From Acanthacorydalis orientalis (lineage: Eukaryota; Arthropoda; Insecta; Megaloptera; Corydalidae): a stretch of DNA of 64,000 bases. Where the stretch lies: positions 4,661,236 through 4,725,235 of the forward strand of contig CM068315.1 of assembly GCA_034766995.1 (NCBI GenBank). Reading direction: 5' to 3'. The position numbers and the translations under genes were made by a program. A model generated the notes under the pieces. The model was not told the origin of the DNA. It ran no database searches and was given only the letters and a program-made list of their open reading frames with translations. Positions 51,386 to 62,961 of the stretch are shown piece after piece; positions within the stretch are counted from its first letter, which is position 1; each line of letters starts with the position of its first letter.

Positions 51386-51848
51386 TATATAAATGTTGTT
51401 TTTTTAAATAAATTAAATGTATAATTGTATAATAAATAATATATCTAGAGTTCACTAAAATTACCATTTATCATTGAAATAACAATTCACAAATCATGAT
51501 TAATTACATAGATATATTCATCAGATCCTCTAACGGGAATAATATACTTTATTGGAGATTTAGAAGTTGTTGTTTTTATTAGGAACTATTAAATAATTTG
51601 TTTTCTATTTTCATATATTTTAATGATATTTTCGTTCTATTTTGGTTACATATTAGACACATTTTTTATCATAAAAAGTACTTCTAATATATATTTGAAA
51701 ATATAGCTAATCCTATCAGATTTTTGTTTTTAATGTTCATAAATTTTGTTGATTATTTGCGTGTTTCGGCATTTATATAGTATGTTAAAGTTGTTTTATC
51801 AATGATTTGCAAAAATTAAATGTAAATAAATTGCAATTGTAAAAGCGG

Positions 51849-51881
51849 GAACAGTTTGCACAATAGATTCATATACATACA

Positions 51882-51922
<41 letters not shown>

Positions 51923-51953
51923 TTTTGTATGTATCTATTGTGCAAACTGTTTT
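51849..51953. repeat. Long hairpin with a TA microsatellite at its tip
   Basis: The arms GGAACAGTTTGCACAATAGA (left) and TCTATTGTGCAAACTGTTTT (right) are near-perfect inverted repeats. The inverted similarity continues through ATACATAC into a central (TA)n tract (51886-51918). It could be a tiny fold-back element or an inverted duplication around the microsatellite. Confidence 0.8.
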
Positions 51954-51966
51954 CCATTTTTTCATT

Positions 51967-52038
51967 GTATTTATAACGGGCACTAAAATAACGTTAGCTG
52001 TTGAAGTGCCCTAAAACCCCAAATAACAACAATTCAGA
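51967..52038 (+). mobile_element. Hairpin-bearing short retroposon, copy C
   Basis: CGGGCACTAAAATAACGTTA, GCTGTTGAAGTGCCCTAAAA and CCCCAAATAACAAC match the family. The stem GGGCACT/AGTGCCC is perfect over 7 bp. A possible short target duplication (TATTTATA on each side) is weak. It lies 25 bp from the long TA-tipped hairpin. Confidence 0.6.
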
Positions 52039-52403
52039 TATTTATATTCAGATTAAGAAAAAACCGAGTGTGTAACTTGAAAGTATTTAAATAGCTCTAC
52101 GTTAATTTATTTTGTGTCGTGAAATATTTTTGGTTAGGAAAAATATAAAAAAAGTTATTAAGGTAAATTAAAAAAGTAATTAATTTGTGAAACATGCAGA
52201 ATACATTTTTATACTATAATATTAATCATGAATCTTTTCTACTTCTGTCTAAGTCAGTGATTTTCTATTGAAAATAATTAAATGTGTTCTTTTTATAATA
52301 AATAATTTATACTGCCCCTTTATTTATTGGAAATGAATTTTATGTAAATTGTTTACTGTTATTTTAATCCATATTTATATTGTCTATAGTTTTCTCGTTA
52401 ATA
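52039..52403. other. AT-rich interval, nothing recognised
   Basis: No coding or repeat signal is recognised. Confidence 0.5.
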
Positions 52404-53080
52404 TAAGGTTGGTAAAAAAATAATTGTGGTTTATGATCTTCAAATTTATATACATTTTTCTCAGCTAATAATTAACTTTATTAATATAAATAAACACCAT
52501 TAAGATCGACACATTTTTGCCAATTAGTTACAAGTTTATTTATTTCGGTGGTGTAAATTTCCGGAGTTCGGGAATTGATAAAATCACAAAATTCACTTTC
52601 GACAGCAGGTTATTTGTTGAAAATATTACCCAGTAAGAAGTGGCCGATATGCTTAAACAAGTGATAATCTGTTGGCAAGATGTTTGGTGACTATGGTGGA
52701 TGAGGCAATATTTCATAGCCTAATTCATTCAAATTTTGGAGAGTCAATCATGTGACGTGTGGCCGTGCATTGTCGTGCAGCAGAATTCGACCTTTTCGAT
52801 TGACCAGTGCGAGGAACAGACGTCGCAGTTCTTGTTGCATTTTGTCGATTTCGTAACAATAACTCTCAGCTATAATGGTTTCGCCAAGATTCAAAAAATT
52901 GTAATGGATTATAACGAGTGCAAACGAGAAAAAAGTCACCATATTTTTGTTTTGGTGTAATTTTGGTATCGTGAAATGCTTTGAGGTTTCATTTTTGTCC
53001 AACCATTGTGCAGACCGCTTTCTGTTTTAAAGGATCCACTTTTCGTCACATGTTACAATATGATCGAAAAATACATTATA
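52404..53080 (-). mobile_element. mariner element, cecropia-like, truncated
   Basis: The right-hand terminus on the - strand is at 52404 (TAAGGTTGGTAAAAAAATAA, a decayed cecropia-type end). From about 53076 downward the - strand reads HIVTCDEKWIL-like (first catalytic Asp, frame-broken), SAQWLDKNETSKHF, NFLNLGETIIAESYCYEIDK, MQQELRRLFLALVNRKGR and ILLHDNARPHVT (second Asp). A decayed C-terminal part follows. The 84-codon frame 52748-53002 is still open. The N-terminal third and the other terminus are missing. Confidence 0.85.
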
Positions 53081-53739
53081 TTACAGATAATAACATTCAT
53101 GTCTATCGGATGGTATTAACGCCTTTTAAATTAATATTTTTTATATATTAATATAAGAAAAAAAAAATTAAGAAAAGCTGATTTTTAATATTTCCAAGTT
53201 AATTTTTTCATATTTAACAGAGTTATGTATGAAATATATGACAAACAAAACAAATTTCCTTTGATTGTACATCATAAAAGTTTCAAGCAATTACTTTACT
53301 ATTAAAAAATAGCAAATATTGTAAAATCAGCCTTGTATTCATGAAATGTTCAATAATAAATCATGATAACCATTTGTTTACGTCTCTCTCAAGAAATTGA
53401 TTTTTTTTAATTTAATGTAATATGAAGTAGACAAAGTTCAGAAATTACAGAAAAACCTTGAAATCGTTTTAATTAATTACAACTGATAGAAGTTATCTTC
53501 AGTTTGAGTTTACCAAAAACATTTGACAGTGAAAAACTTTATTGTAGTAACTATTTAGAGATATTAAATTTCAGTACTGTTGGAACAACTTTATTTTCTG
53601 TCGAATAATATCAAAAAATTGTTATTTATTAATCATTCTACACATGTTTTTTCTTAATAAAGAACTTATCGAAATTTAAAAAAAAACATTGAAAATATTC
53701 TGAAAGTATCGCTATTAAATTTATGTTAGCGTCAAAGTC
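53081..53739. other. AT-rich interval, nothing recognised
   Basis: Plain AT-rich sequence next to the broken end of the mariner element. Confidence 0.5.
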
Positions 53740-54110
53740 GTTAAGATAATACAATATAACGACGGTGACACTTATAATTGTACTGGGATGAAATTCGTTT
53801 GCCACTGACCGGAGTCTCTTAAGAATATCTCTGATGACCGACTGGTCTGTCGGCTCGCTAGAAATACGTTCGTATAAAACAGCGAGATCAATGTGTATAA
53901 TCAAAATAAAACGCTGGATGACGTTTGTGAGAAAGATGAAATTAGTCCTTTGTACGGGTTGGATTATAAGAACTGTCTCGCTTGTACAACGAATGATTGG
54001 AAGCGTGCGTTATATCTGACACTCTACCGGAGCAGTTTGGTTTCTCTTCAGCTAAGGTGTACGAGGAGTCAATTCGTATGAAACAAAATCATCAGTACTA
54101 ATTTGCAGCC
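53740..54110. other. GC-richer island, open on both strands
   Basis: About 43% GC by eye. A - strand frame is open for about 126 codons (54016 down to 53638) and contains DQSVIRDILKRLRSVANEF and FHPSTIISVTVVILYYLNDF. Its start would be non-ATG unless an exon lies upstream. On the + strand another frame reads NQNKTLDDVCEKDEISPLYG then DYKNCLACTTNDWKRAL. I recognise neither. It may be an exon, a pseudogene or conserved non-coding DNA. Confidence 0.3.
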
Positions 54111-54508
54111 ATGGTATATTTATATGAGATTAAAGGTTTTTTATTTGGAAATACTTTTCGTTTATATTTTAAGAGATTAAGTTTTCACACTGGACTTGTA
54201 GGTAATTCTTTTTTTACAGATTTTCGAGTACACATTATCTTATTTTTTTTTAAATAAAATTCAGTTTTAGGAAACTATTTAACTTAAAAGTGACAAACTC
54301 TAAATTCCATGTTCTTCACAGAATTCGTTAGTTTTTAATGAATGAAGTTTTGAAAATACTTTAATCAGAAAAAAATATAATATAAACTCGATAGCCTTTA
54401 AACGATGTTCAAGATTTTATATAGTCTATTATAAAAATGAAAGAGCATTTTTTTTGTTATGTTGCCATAATATAATGGAAAAATGTCTTCACAGTACACA
54501 TTTAAATA

Positions 54509-54562
<54 letters not shown>
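54111..54562. other. AT-rich interval ending in a TA tract
   Basis: (TA)n at 54514-54561 directly abuts the left end of a mariner. Confidence 0.5.
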
Positions 54563-54564
<2 letters not shown>

Positions 54565-54740
54565 AAGGATATTCTAAAAAGTATATAAACTTTAAGATAG
54601 AAAACTAAGTATATTAAGACAAAACTTTGATGTATTTCATTTGAACTGTTTTTTTAACAATTTAATTATCTTAACTCAAAATATTAACTTATCAAATATA
54701 TAATTATTTTCATAAATATTTTTCAACTGTTCTTTTTTGA

Positions 54741-54801
54741 TGTTGGTTGGTTATTTGTGGTTTAAAGGCGCGTCGACATTTAAGGTCATTAGCGCCTGAT
54801 T
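54741..54801 (-). mobile_element. Hairpin-bearing short retroposon, copy D
   Basis: TGTTGGTTGGTTATTTGTGG, then AGGCGC…GCGCCT forming a perfect 6-bp stem around GTCGACATTTAAGGTCATTA. The flanks CTGTTCTTTTTTGA and CTGTTTTATATTTGA look like a diverged target duplication. It is inserted in the 5' part of the mariner element. Confidence 0.6.
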
Positions 54802-55657
54802 CTGTTTTATATTTGACCATTACTGTTAGTTTTCAATATTTATTTATCTATTTAAATGTATACTCCTAGCATTACTGTTATATTTAACAGAAGTGGATGA
54901 CGACATTCTGTGAGATAGAACTACCAATTTTTTACTAACGTTAGTAGATGTAGGATTTAAACTTGCAATTCATCAAACAAATATGCTAAAGGACATAAAA
55001 TAACGTGGTTTCATCTCAAAGTTATGTGTTTGGATGCTATATAAAATTAGCGAAACAAACTTGATAGATCGAATAACAGTGTGCTCTTCAAACCTTGTTA
55101 GATAGAAAAAAGAACCATTTTTCGATCGTTTAGCGACTGGAGATAAAATCTAGAAGTGTTAAAAAACATAGTGAGAAAAATATTTTATACTCTCATGGAG
55201 AATCAGCACCATCGACTTTCAAACCAAGTGTACATTAAAAAAGATAATGTTGTGTTGGAGAGTTTGTAGACAACTCTGTATTACGAACGTCTGGATTCGG
55301 ATAAAGCTGTGAATATTGATCGGTATTACTTATAACTTAAGGCGCTGAATTCTAAAATAATAAAAAAATACTAGTTTTGGTGAATAGAAAAGGAAACTTC
55401 CAGAAAATTAATGCGTTAAGTTGAGAAATTTCGCCTTATCATTAATATTCACCAGACCTTTGCACCATACGAATTTTACTTGTTTAGCTCCCTGCAGTAT
55501 GTCTTTAACGAGACAGAATTTATTAACGTTGGCAGTTTTAAAATGGCAGTAGATCAATTTTTCGCTTCTAAAGACACATAATTTGACACTAATAGAATTG
55601 ATAAGCTATCGAGTCGATGGCAAGCAGTCATACTAACGGCAGAAATTGTATCATAGA

Positions 55658-55887
55658 TTAACACATTGACTGCCATGGCTATTATTTATGATAGTCAGTG
55701 ATGTGTCCCTGGGGACTATGGCTATCAAATATAATAGCCATGTATTTTCATCTCTCAGACCATGTCTATCAAAAATGGTATCAGTTACGTTTATAGTTTT
55801 ATGTTGAAAAGAACACAAATTACAAAATAAATTACGTTGGTCTCTTGGTGAACATTGGCAAAATTGGCTGGGCAGTCAATGTGTTAA
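55658..55887. mobile_element. TTAA-flanked MITE (piggyBac-like), 230 bp
   Basis: Perfect 17-bp terminal inverted repeats including the target site: TTAACACATTGACTGCC at 55658-55674 and its inverse at 55871-55887. Inside is a second perfect 11-bp inverted repeat ATGGCTATTAT/ATAATAGCCAT. No coding capacity. It interrupts the very end of a mariner transposase relic. Confidence 0.85.
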
Positions 55888-55960
55888 GACTGTAATAAAA
55901 AAACTAAATAACTTTCGTTTACAACCAATATCTTCTATCAAGTTTAATATGGTAGCCTAA

Positions 55961-56533
55961 AATTGGGTTTAATTTTTTTACTTTTAATAAAAAACGTTAG
56001 AATTAAAACAATTTACAATTTCTGAACTGTTTTTTAATTGAATTTTTACTTGATTTTCAATAATTATTTTGGTTGAAGCGTGGTACGATTCATTTACATT
56101 TTCTTTTTTTACATTTGTATAACATTTACAGCTTATGAAATGAATCCTTTGATATACTTCTTCTTTCTGTGCAATAAAATTATTTATTAATTCTAGATAC
56201 TTTTTTGTTCCTTGACATTTTCATATTTTTTTTAAGTTTTGATTTGAGGCAAAATTAATTAATTAATAAAATCGTTTTCATAATTTTAGTATTTAAATTT
56301 GATAATTTTTTTGCAATAAAATATTTCAAGTACTAAAATTTATGAAAATAAAAATTTATAAGTGACATTAATGAAGGAAAAAAATGTTTTTTCGACAAAA
56401 GAAATGTATAAATTATTAAATAAACTAATACTTTTTATATTCCTATGATTCCAATTTAAGAAAAAAATATTAGGCGATAGAAACTCTTTTACACGGAATC
56501 ATTTTATATATTATTCTATTATATTTCTTGGTA

Positions 56534-56596
<63 letters not shown>

Positions 56597-57989
56597 TACA
56601 GGAATACATGTGTATGCATGCCCATATATATTTGTGCGTGGGCATAGGTTAAGTTTTGTGTATTCTTTCAATATTTAAATTCATTAAAGATTCAAAAGAA
56701 TGTTTTCCTTACCTGTAGAACACCATTGTCACGCAAACATGTCACACGTTATAGAGCTTCGTACAGATAATCATCAGCAAACAAATCGAATTTTCGGAAT
56801 AATAATGAATATTTTTGATATTTGTGTTGAAATCGGAAAGTTCATTAATTTGCATTAAATGATTGTAAACATAAAAGACGTGTCGTAAAAATAGATGTCG
56901 TTTTGAATACTAATAAGAAATTGTTATTGTATAATAAATGAGTGATATCTATCACTAATCGTGAACATAACTTTTATATAAATCGTATTAAGTTTTAAAT
57001 TGGCAGATATAATATTTTTATTTAATTTATCTGTTTCAGTGAATAGATTTTTCTTATTTTTTATGGTATGCACATATTGCTGTGTTAAACATTTTTGTAA
57101 GATTTAGAATCGAAAATTTGTAATCAGGATTAACTGGCATTTTTTTTATAATTAACTATAGAATGATTCAACTTAGGCTTCTACACGAAAGTATTAACAA
57201 AAACAGATTTCTTTTTAAAAAAAACATGTTATCACTAATTTCGTATTCTAGTTCAATTGAATTTTAGTATTGAATTAAACTAAAATACTAAATAAAAAAT
57301 AATATTACTTTTTAACTTCTGCGTCTCCTTTTAATATTTCTGTGTGGAAGTCTAAATTGAATCACCCTATATTTGAAACACCCTATATGTTACGAAGTTA
57401 TGTTGATGTATTGTTATGGTGGTCTTCTATTCTTTTTAATCACATAGTTCCGATATATGTGCCATCTTCAGATAATTTTTTATTTATTATATTTTTTTAT
57501 GGAATTATCTACAATTACATAAACACGACCAAAATTCCAAACTGGCAGTGAAAAAATAAACATAAAAATCATAATTTAAAGAACGAAGACCATTAGCTTA
57601 ATATGATCATTGACTAACCACCACCTTATGCTCATATTATAAAAAATTATATTTTCTCATCATTTATTTTATTAAATTTAATTTATACAAGCAAATAATA
57701 TAGAAGATAATATAGATATTTAATTAATTTAACAATTTCGTTTCAGCTTGAACTATTATACTCAGTTATTTGTTTGCAATTAAGAATTTATTCATAAATT
57801 TTACTGAATCCTCTTCCACGTTTTTAGTAAACATTCTTAAGAGTTTCTTTTTTAACTCTTTAAATATTATTTATCATAATTTGTAATTCATAATTGAAAA
57901 ATATTTCTGTTAACTTTTATTTTAAGAGTTTTTAAATAGGTTTAATTTGTAGTTCCTATGAAAAATATGAATTTAAAAAACTATTGGAA

Positions 57990-58031
<42 letters not shown>

Positions 58032-58431
58032 CATTTTAACATATCTAGATATTTATATTAATTTAAGCAGATATTTATAGAGGTGTATATTATCTTCTAA
58101 CTTATTTAATTTGTATTTAGCACGGGAGGAAATTCATTAAAAGTTAATTGCTTTATCATTCTTAAGGATGATTATAAGAAAATAATTAATTTAGAAATTT
58201 ATAGGAAAAATATAAGCAAATATTTTATTTTTAGTAAAAGTGTAAGAGTTTGGAATCAGTTGAAGACTTATATTTTGAAATAATTTTCTTCTTTTTTCAT
58301 TTATCTCCAAAATGGGATTAAAGCGAGGAATGCTTTCTAGATGATATAAATATATAAAAACTTTGTTATTGGTGTAGTAATAATTAACGATAATTATAAT
58401 AATTATCTTTTTATCCTTTTTATAATAAATG
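55961..58431. other. AT-rich interval with TA tracts
   Basis: (TA)n at 56533-56588 and 57992-58031. No gene is recognised; a 69-codon + frame at 57342-57551 has no motif. Confidence 0.5.
56533..56588. repeat. (TA)n microsatellite
   Basis: About 56 bp of TA with one TACA interruption. Confidence 0.95.
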
Positions 58432-59107
58432 TTAGATTTACAAATTAATTCGATCATAGAAAATAATCATTTTTATAGAAAATGATTGTTTACGGAAAAA
58501 CGAAAAACATTTCAATCTTCAAAATATTCCCAGTATGTTGTATAACTTTGCTTCATCAGTTGGGTCATTGATGAATTCCTTGTCAAAAAAAGATGGCGAT
58601 TTTGAGTCGATGAAGTTGTAATGCTATTTTGAACTTTTTCCATTATTTTGGTATTTTTTGAATGTTTTATGCATCATAACACCTTCTCATAAAGCTGAAC
58701 AAATCATTTGTCGAATAACTGACGAATCACTTCATGAAAAAAATATGGGAACTTTATGTCGACAAAGTCGTAATGCATTTTTGGAGCTTTTCTATTCTTT
58801 TAGCATTTTTTGTATGTTTTATGCGTCACATCTTCTCTAAAAACTGAAAAAAAAACATTATCGCGGCTTCGGCAACCTTTCGTCCAACTTTCATGCGAAA
58901 AGTATACAATGCCTTATATGCAAATTTTCAGATGCTTGTGTTTATTACTGTTTTGTGAGGTTATGCCAACTGCTCGGCTTAGATGTATAGTGTTTTTAAA
59001 TATAAAGTTAAGCAATTAAAAATCCTAAAACGAGGAGAAAATATTTTAATATAAAACAGAGTTATGATTGATTTCACTTAAAGGTACAGAATTAATTTTT
59101 ACACTAA
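58432..59107 (-). mobile_element. Short mariner deletion derivative, copy 7, with internal duplication
   Basis: 676 bp from TTAGATTTACAAATTAATTC to the inverted end AATTTTTACACTAA. It is longer than the 500-bp norm because the segment with GATGGCGATTTTGAGTCGAT…GTTTTATGCATCATAAC (about 58551-58709) is repeated in diverged form at about 58710-58860 (GACGAATCACTTCATG…GTTTTATGCGTCAC). Confidence 0.85.
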
Positions 59108-59329
59108 ATATTTATTAGAGATTATTATTTAACGAAATTTGGTGTATGAATCTTTTTCATCTGGTTTATCACAAGCATTGTTAATGAAAAAGAATAAATA
59201 TACTCACTAATTTTGAATCCATTCATTAGATGTAATAAATAACCTGTTCAAAATACATTTTCCTGCTTTGTTCTAAAATGAACAAAGTATTTGATTACCT
59301 AAACGATTAAGAGCGAACTGATCATTTGA

Positions 59330-59800
59330 TTCGGTACAATGTGGTGTATATTCCATCGACTCACGCGATTCTGTCATGCAGCTCCGGAGATTGGCGAGGG
59401 AAGCTGGTAGAGCCTCCATGTCGAATGCGGTGCACGTAAACCGCATGCGCACAGTGTAAGCGAGCGACCGAAATCCGTTTCACCGTCCCTCACCGCTTAG
59501 ATTCCGGGCTCCGGGCGCTTTGCATGGCGCCTACGAGGAGTGCTCCGGCAGTCACCGATCTGACGCACGAGCCGTTGGCCAAATACCGGGGCTCGACCCA
59601 TGGTCCGCGTGTTCCATATGTAATACAGAGAGTACATGCAGTACACAAACATATAGATATATATTTATATATATCTCTATATAGAACTTGTGTTTCGTTC
59701 ATGAGAGATGTACGCACGGTGTGATTTTGTTACTGTATTTTCGGTATCATGAACCGGCGTTATCGTACGATGTGTGCGCAATTCGAACAGTTTATTCCGA
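59330..59800 (+). promoter_or_regulatory. Strong GC/CpG island, candidate promoter or first exon
   Basis: The most GC-rich block in the window (59380-59620), with many CpGs and no repeats. It contains GCATGCGCA at 59443-59451, an NRF1-type core, and CCGGGCTCCGGGCGC near 59505. A + frame from ATG 59524 reads MAPTRSAPAVTDLTHEPLAK then YRGSTHGPRVPYV, ending within AT repeats unless spliced; I do not recognise it. This could be the promoter and first exon of a gene whose body lies beyond 64 kb. The strand is a guess. Confidence 0.4.
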
Positions 59801-60153
59801 TTTCTTTTCGTTTTCACTTGTGCTGTTTTTTATGTGGATGATAGATTATTGTTTATCTGGCGATTTTTATTCTTTAAAAAAGTGGTCTCTGAACAGTGTG
59901 ATTATTATGTGTTTGATATAAAAAATACAACTTTGAATTTATTTCTTTTTAATAAATGTTCTGAAGTATTTGATTGAAACAACGTGTTAACAGTAAAGTT
60001 TTTTAACAGTTTTAACACAATTTAACTATTGGTTAGTTTCACAGTTATCTTTTAATATTCTATATATATATAAATATGTATATATATATATATATTTATA
60101 TGATATTTTCTTTTATAAAATACCTTTCAAATAATATTTTTTGTCTGATTGTG

Positions 60154-60155
<2 letters not shown>

Positions 60156-60213
<58 letters not shown>

Positions 60214-60215
60214 GT
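60156..60215. repeat. (TA)n microsatellite
   Basis: About 60 bp of TA with two TATG interruptions at its right end. Confidence 0.95.
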
Positions 60216-62173
60216 AATGAAAGATTATTTGAATGAAAGCTAACTTTAATTTTGTTCCGAGTTTATAAGGATTTCTTAAGATTCTTTCTATAGAAAGAAA
60301 AATAGTCAGATTTTAAATAAAATTAACTTATCTACACAAGATAAGAAATATGTTTTTATTTCAAAATATATAAAAATGAAAATATATGTATATATATATA
60401 TAAATTTATGTACATTATATATTTTATAACTTTGAGTATTTTGAAAGCTATTAGTACTGTTTCAAAATATTTAATTGCTATTAAAAATAAAGAAATACAT
60501 AAATGTGTACACTAAATAATAAATAACTTTACTTTAGCTCTACTAGAATTAACTTCTAATAGAAAAGTTTCAAGAATAAAAAAGTAGAAAATAGATTCCT
60601 TTTCTTGAAAGTGTAAGTACTGTTTCCGAATTTTGAAATAATGCGGTATAAAATATAATAAGGTGAATGATATATTCTTTGATAATTATTATTACTTTTT
60701 TATATTTTATAACAAGATATGTATGAAAAATATCTTTTTTAAATAAAAATGATAAGTAATAAGTGATTATTTTCATTTTATTAAGATCACATGGCTGATT
60801 TGATTTTCTATATAATTAGTATATTCAGATTTTTTTAGTTCAATTGTTTATATTTTTCAAGTTATTATTTATAATTAAGAATTTATATTTTACTAAAATA
60901 TAAATTAGTAGACACGTACAAAGAAGTATATATTTATTTAATTAATTTTTTTATAAGTATATTTTATTTTTGAAAATTTTGTCTAGATTTCGGAAAATAT
61001 TTTTAATTAAGTAATTAGTTTCATTATTTAACACATAATTAATGATATTTTGAAAAACTTAATTATGATTTATAAATAATTAAACATAAAGTATTCAGAA
61101 TTTTCCTAATACACGTAAAAAATATAATATTTTTTTAAAGAAACTTAATTGTATATTATCTGAAAAAAAATTTGTTAATGACGGAAAATATGATTTATCA
61201 ATAAGATAATTTAAAATATATCATAAAATATTTTTTTAACAACACAGTACTAATCATTTTTAAGAATATGCGACAATTAACAATAATTTTCAATATTTCA
61301 AACAAAATTTATAATAAACAGGCCAATATTTTTAAATACACATATATTTTCTTTAAATGCACTTTACTATTATTTTTATTGTAATATTAACTAGATATAA
61401 ATAAAGTGTCTACTTTATTTAAAAAGTTTTTGATCGAATGGGAATTTTATTTTTTAATATATATATATATATATATACTATGTTATATGAATATCTATTC
61501 AATAATCTATTATTATAAAAAAGGGTTTAAAATTATAGACACTCAAAATACTCGATCTCGGAATACTGGAGAATAAAAATTTTAATTGGATAATTAAATA
61601 TCTTTGGACATTAAATTTTGACATTACATATATATTAATTTTAAAATTTTCTTGACGTAAATTTTAAATAGTGAATTTTAGAATATATTTTATAGACTTT
61701 CAATATTAATTCATATATTAATTAATGAAATACATATATATATAATTATTTGTCATTTGAAACAGAACTTCCAAAGCATCTCAAATTCAGTTCATTATTT
61801 TATTACTTTGATAATTATTCACTTAAGTAATAAAAAAATATACTGTACACCTGTATATATATATATATATATATAGTTATATGTACATAAAAATATTCAT
61901 TTTATTTACATTTTAAAAATTATTTAATTTGTGTTGTCTATTTAGTTTATTAAACTATGCCGAATTCTTAAAAAATGCTGATTTAAAATTTTGAAATAGT
62001 TATTAGTTTTAACAAATTAATTTTTTTTGAATTACATTTTCTGAGAAATATTTAGTTTTCTATAAAAATATCGTTTGTTATAATTATTTATAAAATTTAT
62101 CTAGAAAATATTTTAAATATAACTAAAAACATAATTTTAATTTAATCTATTTAAAAGTGTATGGTAAATATCT

Positions 62174-62208
<35 letters not shown>

Positions 62209-62582
62209 GTATATATATATATGTATGTATGTATAAAATAATTATTATTATAATAGTAATTTAGTTACATGTAACGTTTATAAATTGTAATCAACCATTT
62301 CCAATTACCCTCACATAATTAAATGTTTTCCACCCGTCGATCATTACTTTTCATATATCAGTACTTGATAAGGATATGCATTCATAAATCAAACTTGGGA
62401 AATTCACGACGTTCTGTTTGAAAGTATATATTTTTCCACCATCGATCGACAAGTTAATTCATTTTGATTGTTAACGACTTTTTTCTACGTTTTTCTGAAT
62501 AATGACTGTGTTATGTTTAATGCTGGATTTGTATTCTTTATTGCTGACATATTGCTTTTATTTTAAGTTGTTAAATACATAA

Positions 62583-62585
<3 letters not shown>

Positions 62586-62666
<81 letters not shown>
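62586..62666. repeat. (TA)n microsatellite
   Basis: About 81 bp of pure alternating AT. Confidence 0.95.
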
Positions 62667-62669
<3 letters not shown>

Positions 62670-62926
62670 TAATGACTGTTCGCTCGACATTCGACCAAAT
62701 AATTTAATAATACTATAAAGATTTACATCTTTTCTATTATATATTAAAAAAGGAATATAATGTTTCCAAATTATTGATAATATTTGTTACTTATAAATTC
62801 CAGGACAACAAAATGAAAAACTATCTCAAAAAAATGAGAAACAGAGCAGGGGATTACATAAGATTATACTTTAAAAATCAGTTATAATTTGACAATTTAT
62901 TGATATTTATAAAAATAAAATAAAAA

Positions 62927-62961
<35 letters not shown>

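Larger units (their letters stand above)
54563..55960 (+). mobile_element. mariner element carrying two younger insertions
   Basis: The + strand shows mariner order with many stops: EVDDDIL (about 54893), WMLYKISETNLIDRITVCSS (about 55033), KKEPFFDRLATGDK (first Asp, about 55110), and VNRKGN-like decayed central sequence. Then come LFSSLQYVFNETEFINV (about 55483), AVDQFFASKDT (about 55550) and DKLSSRWQAVI (about 55600). The left end is taken at about 54563 (AAGGATATTCTAAAAAGTAT). The right end near 55960 is uncertain. A hairpin retroposon (54741-54801) and a TTAA element (55658-55887) sit inside it. Confidence 0.75.
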
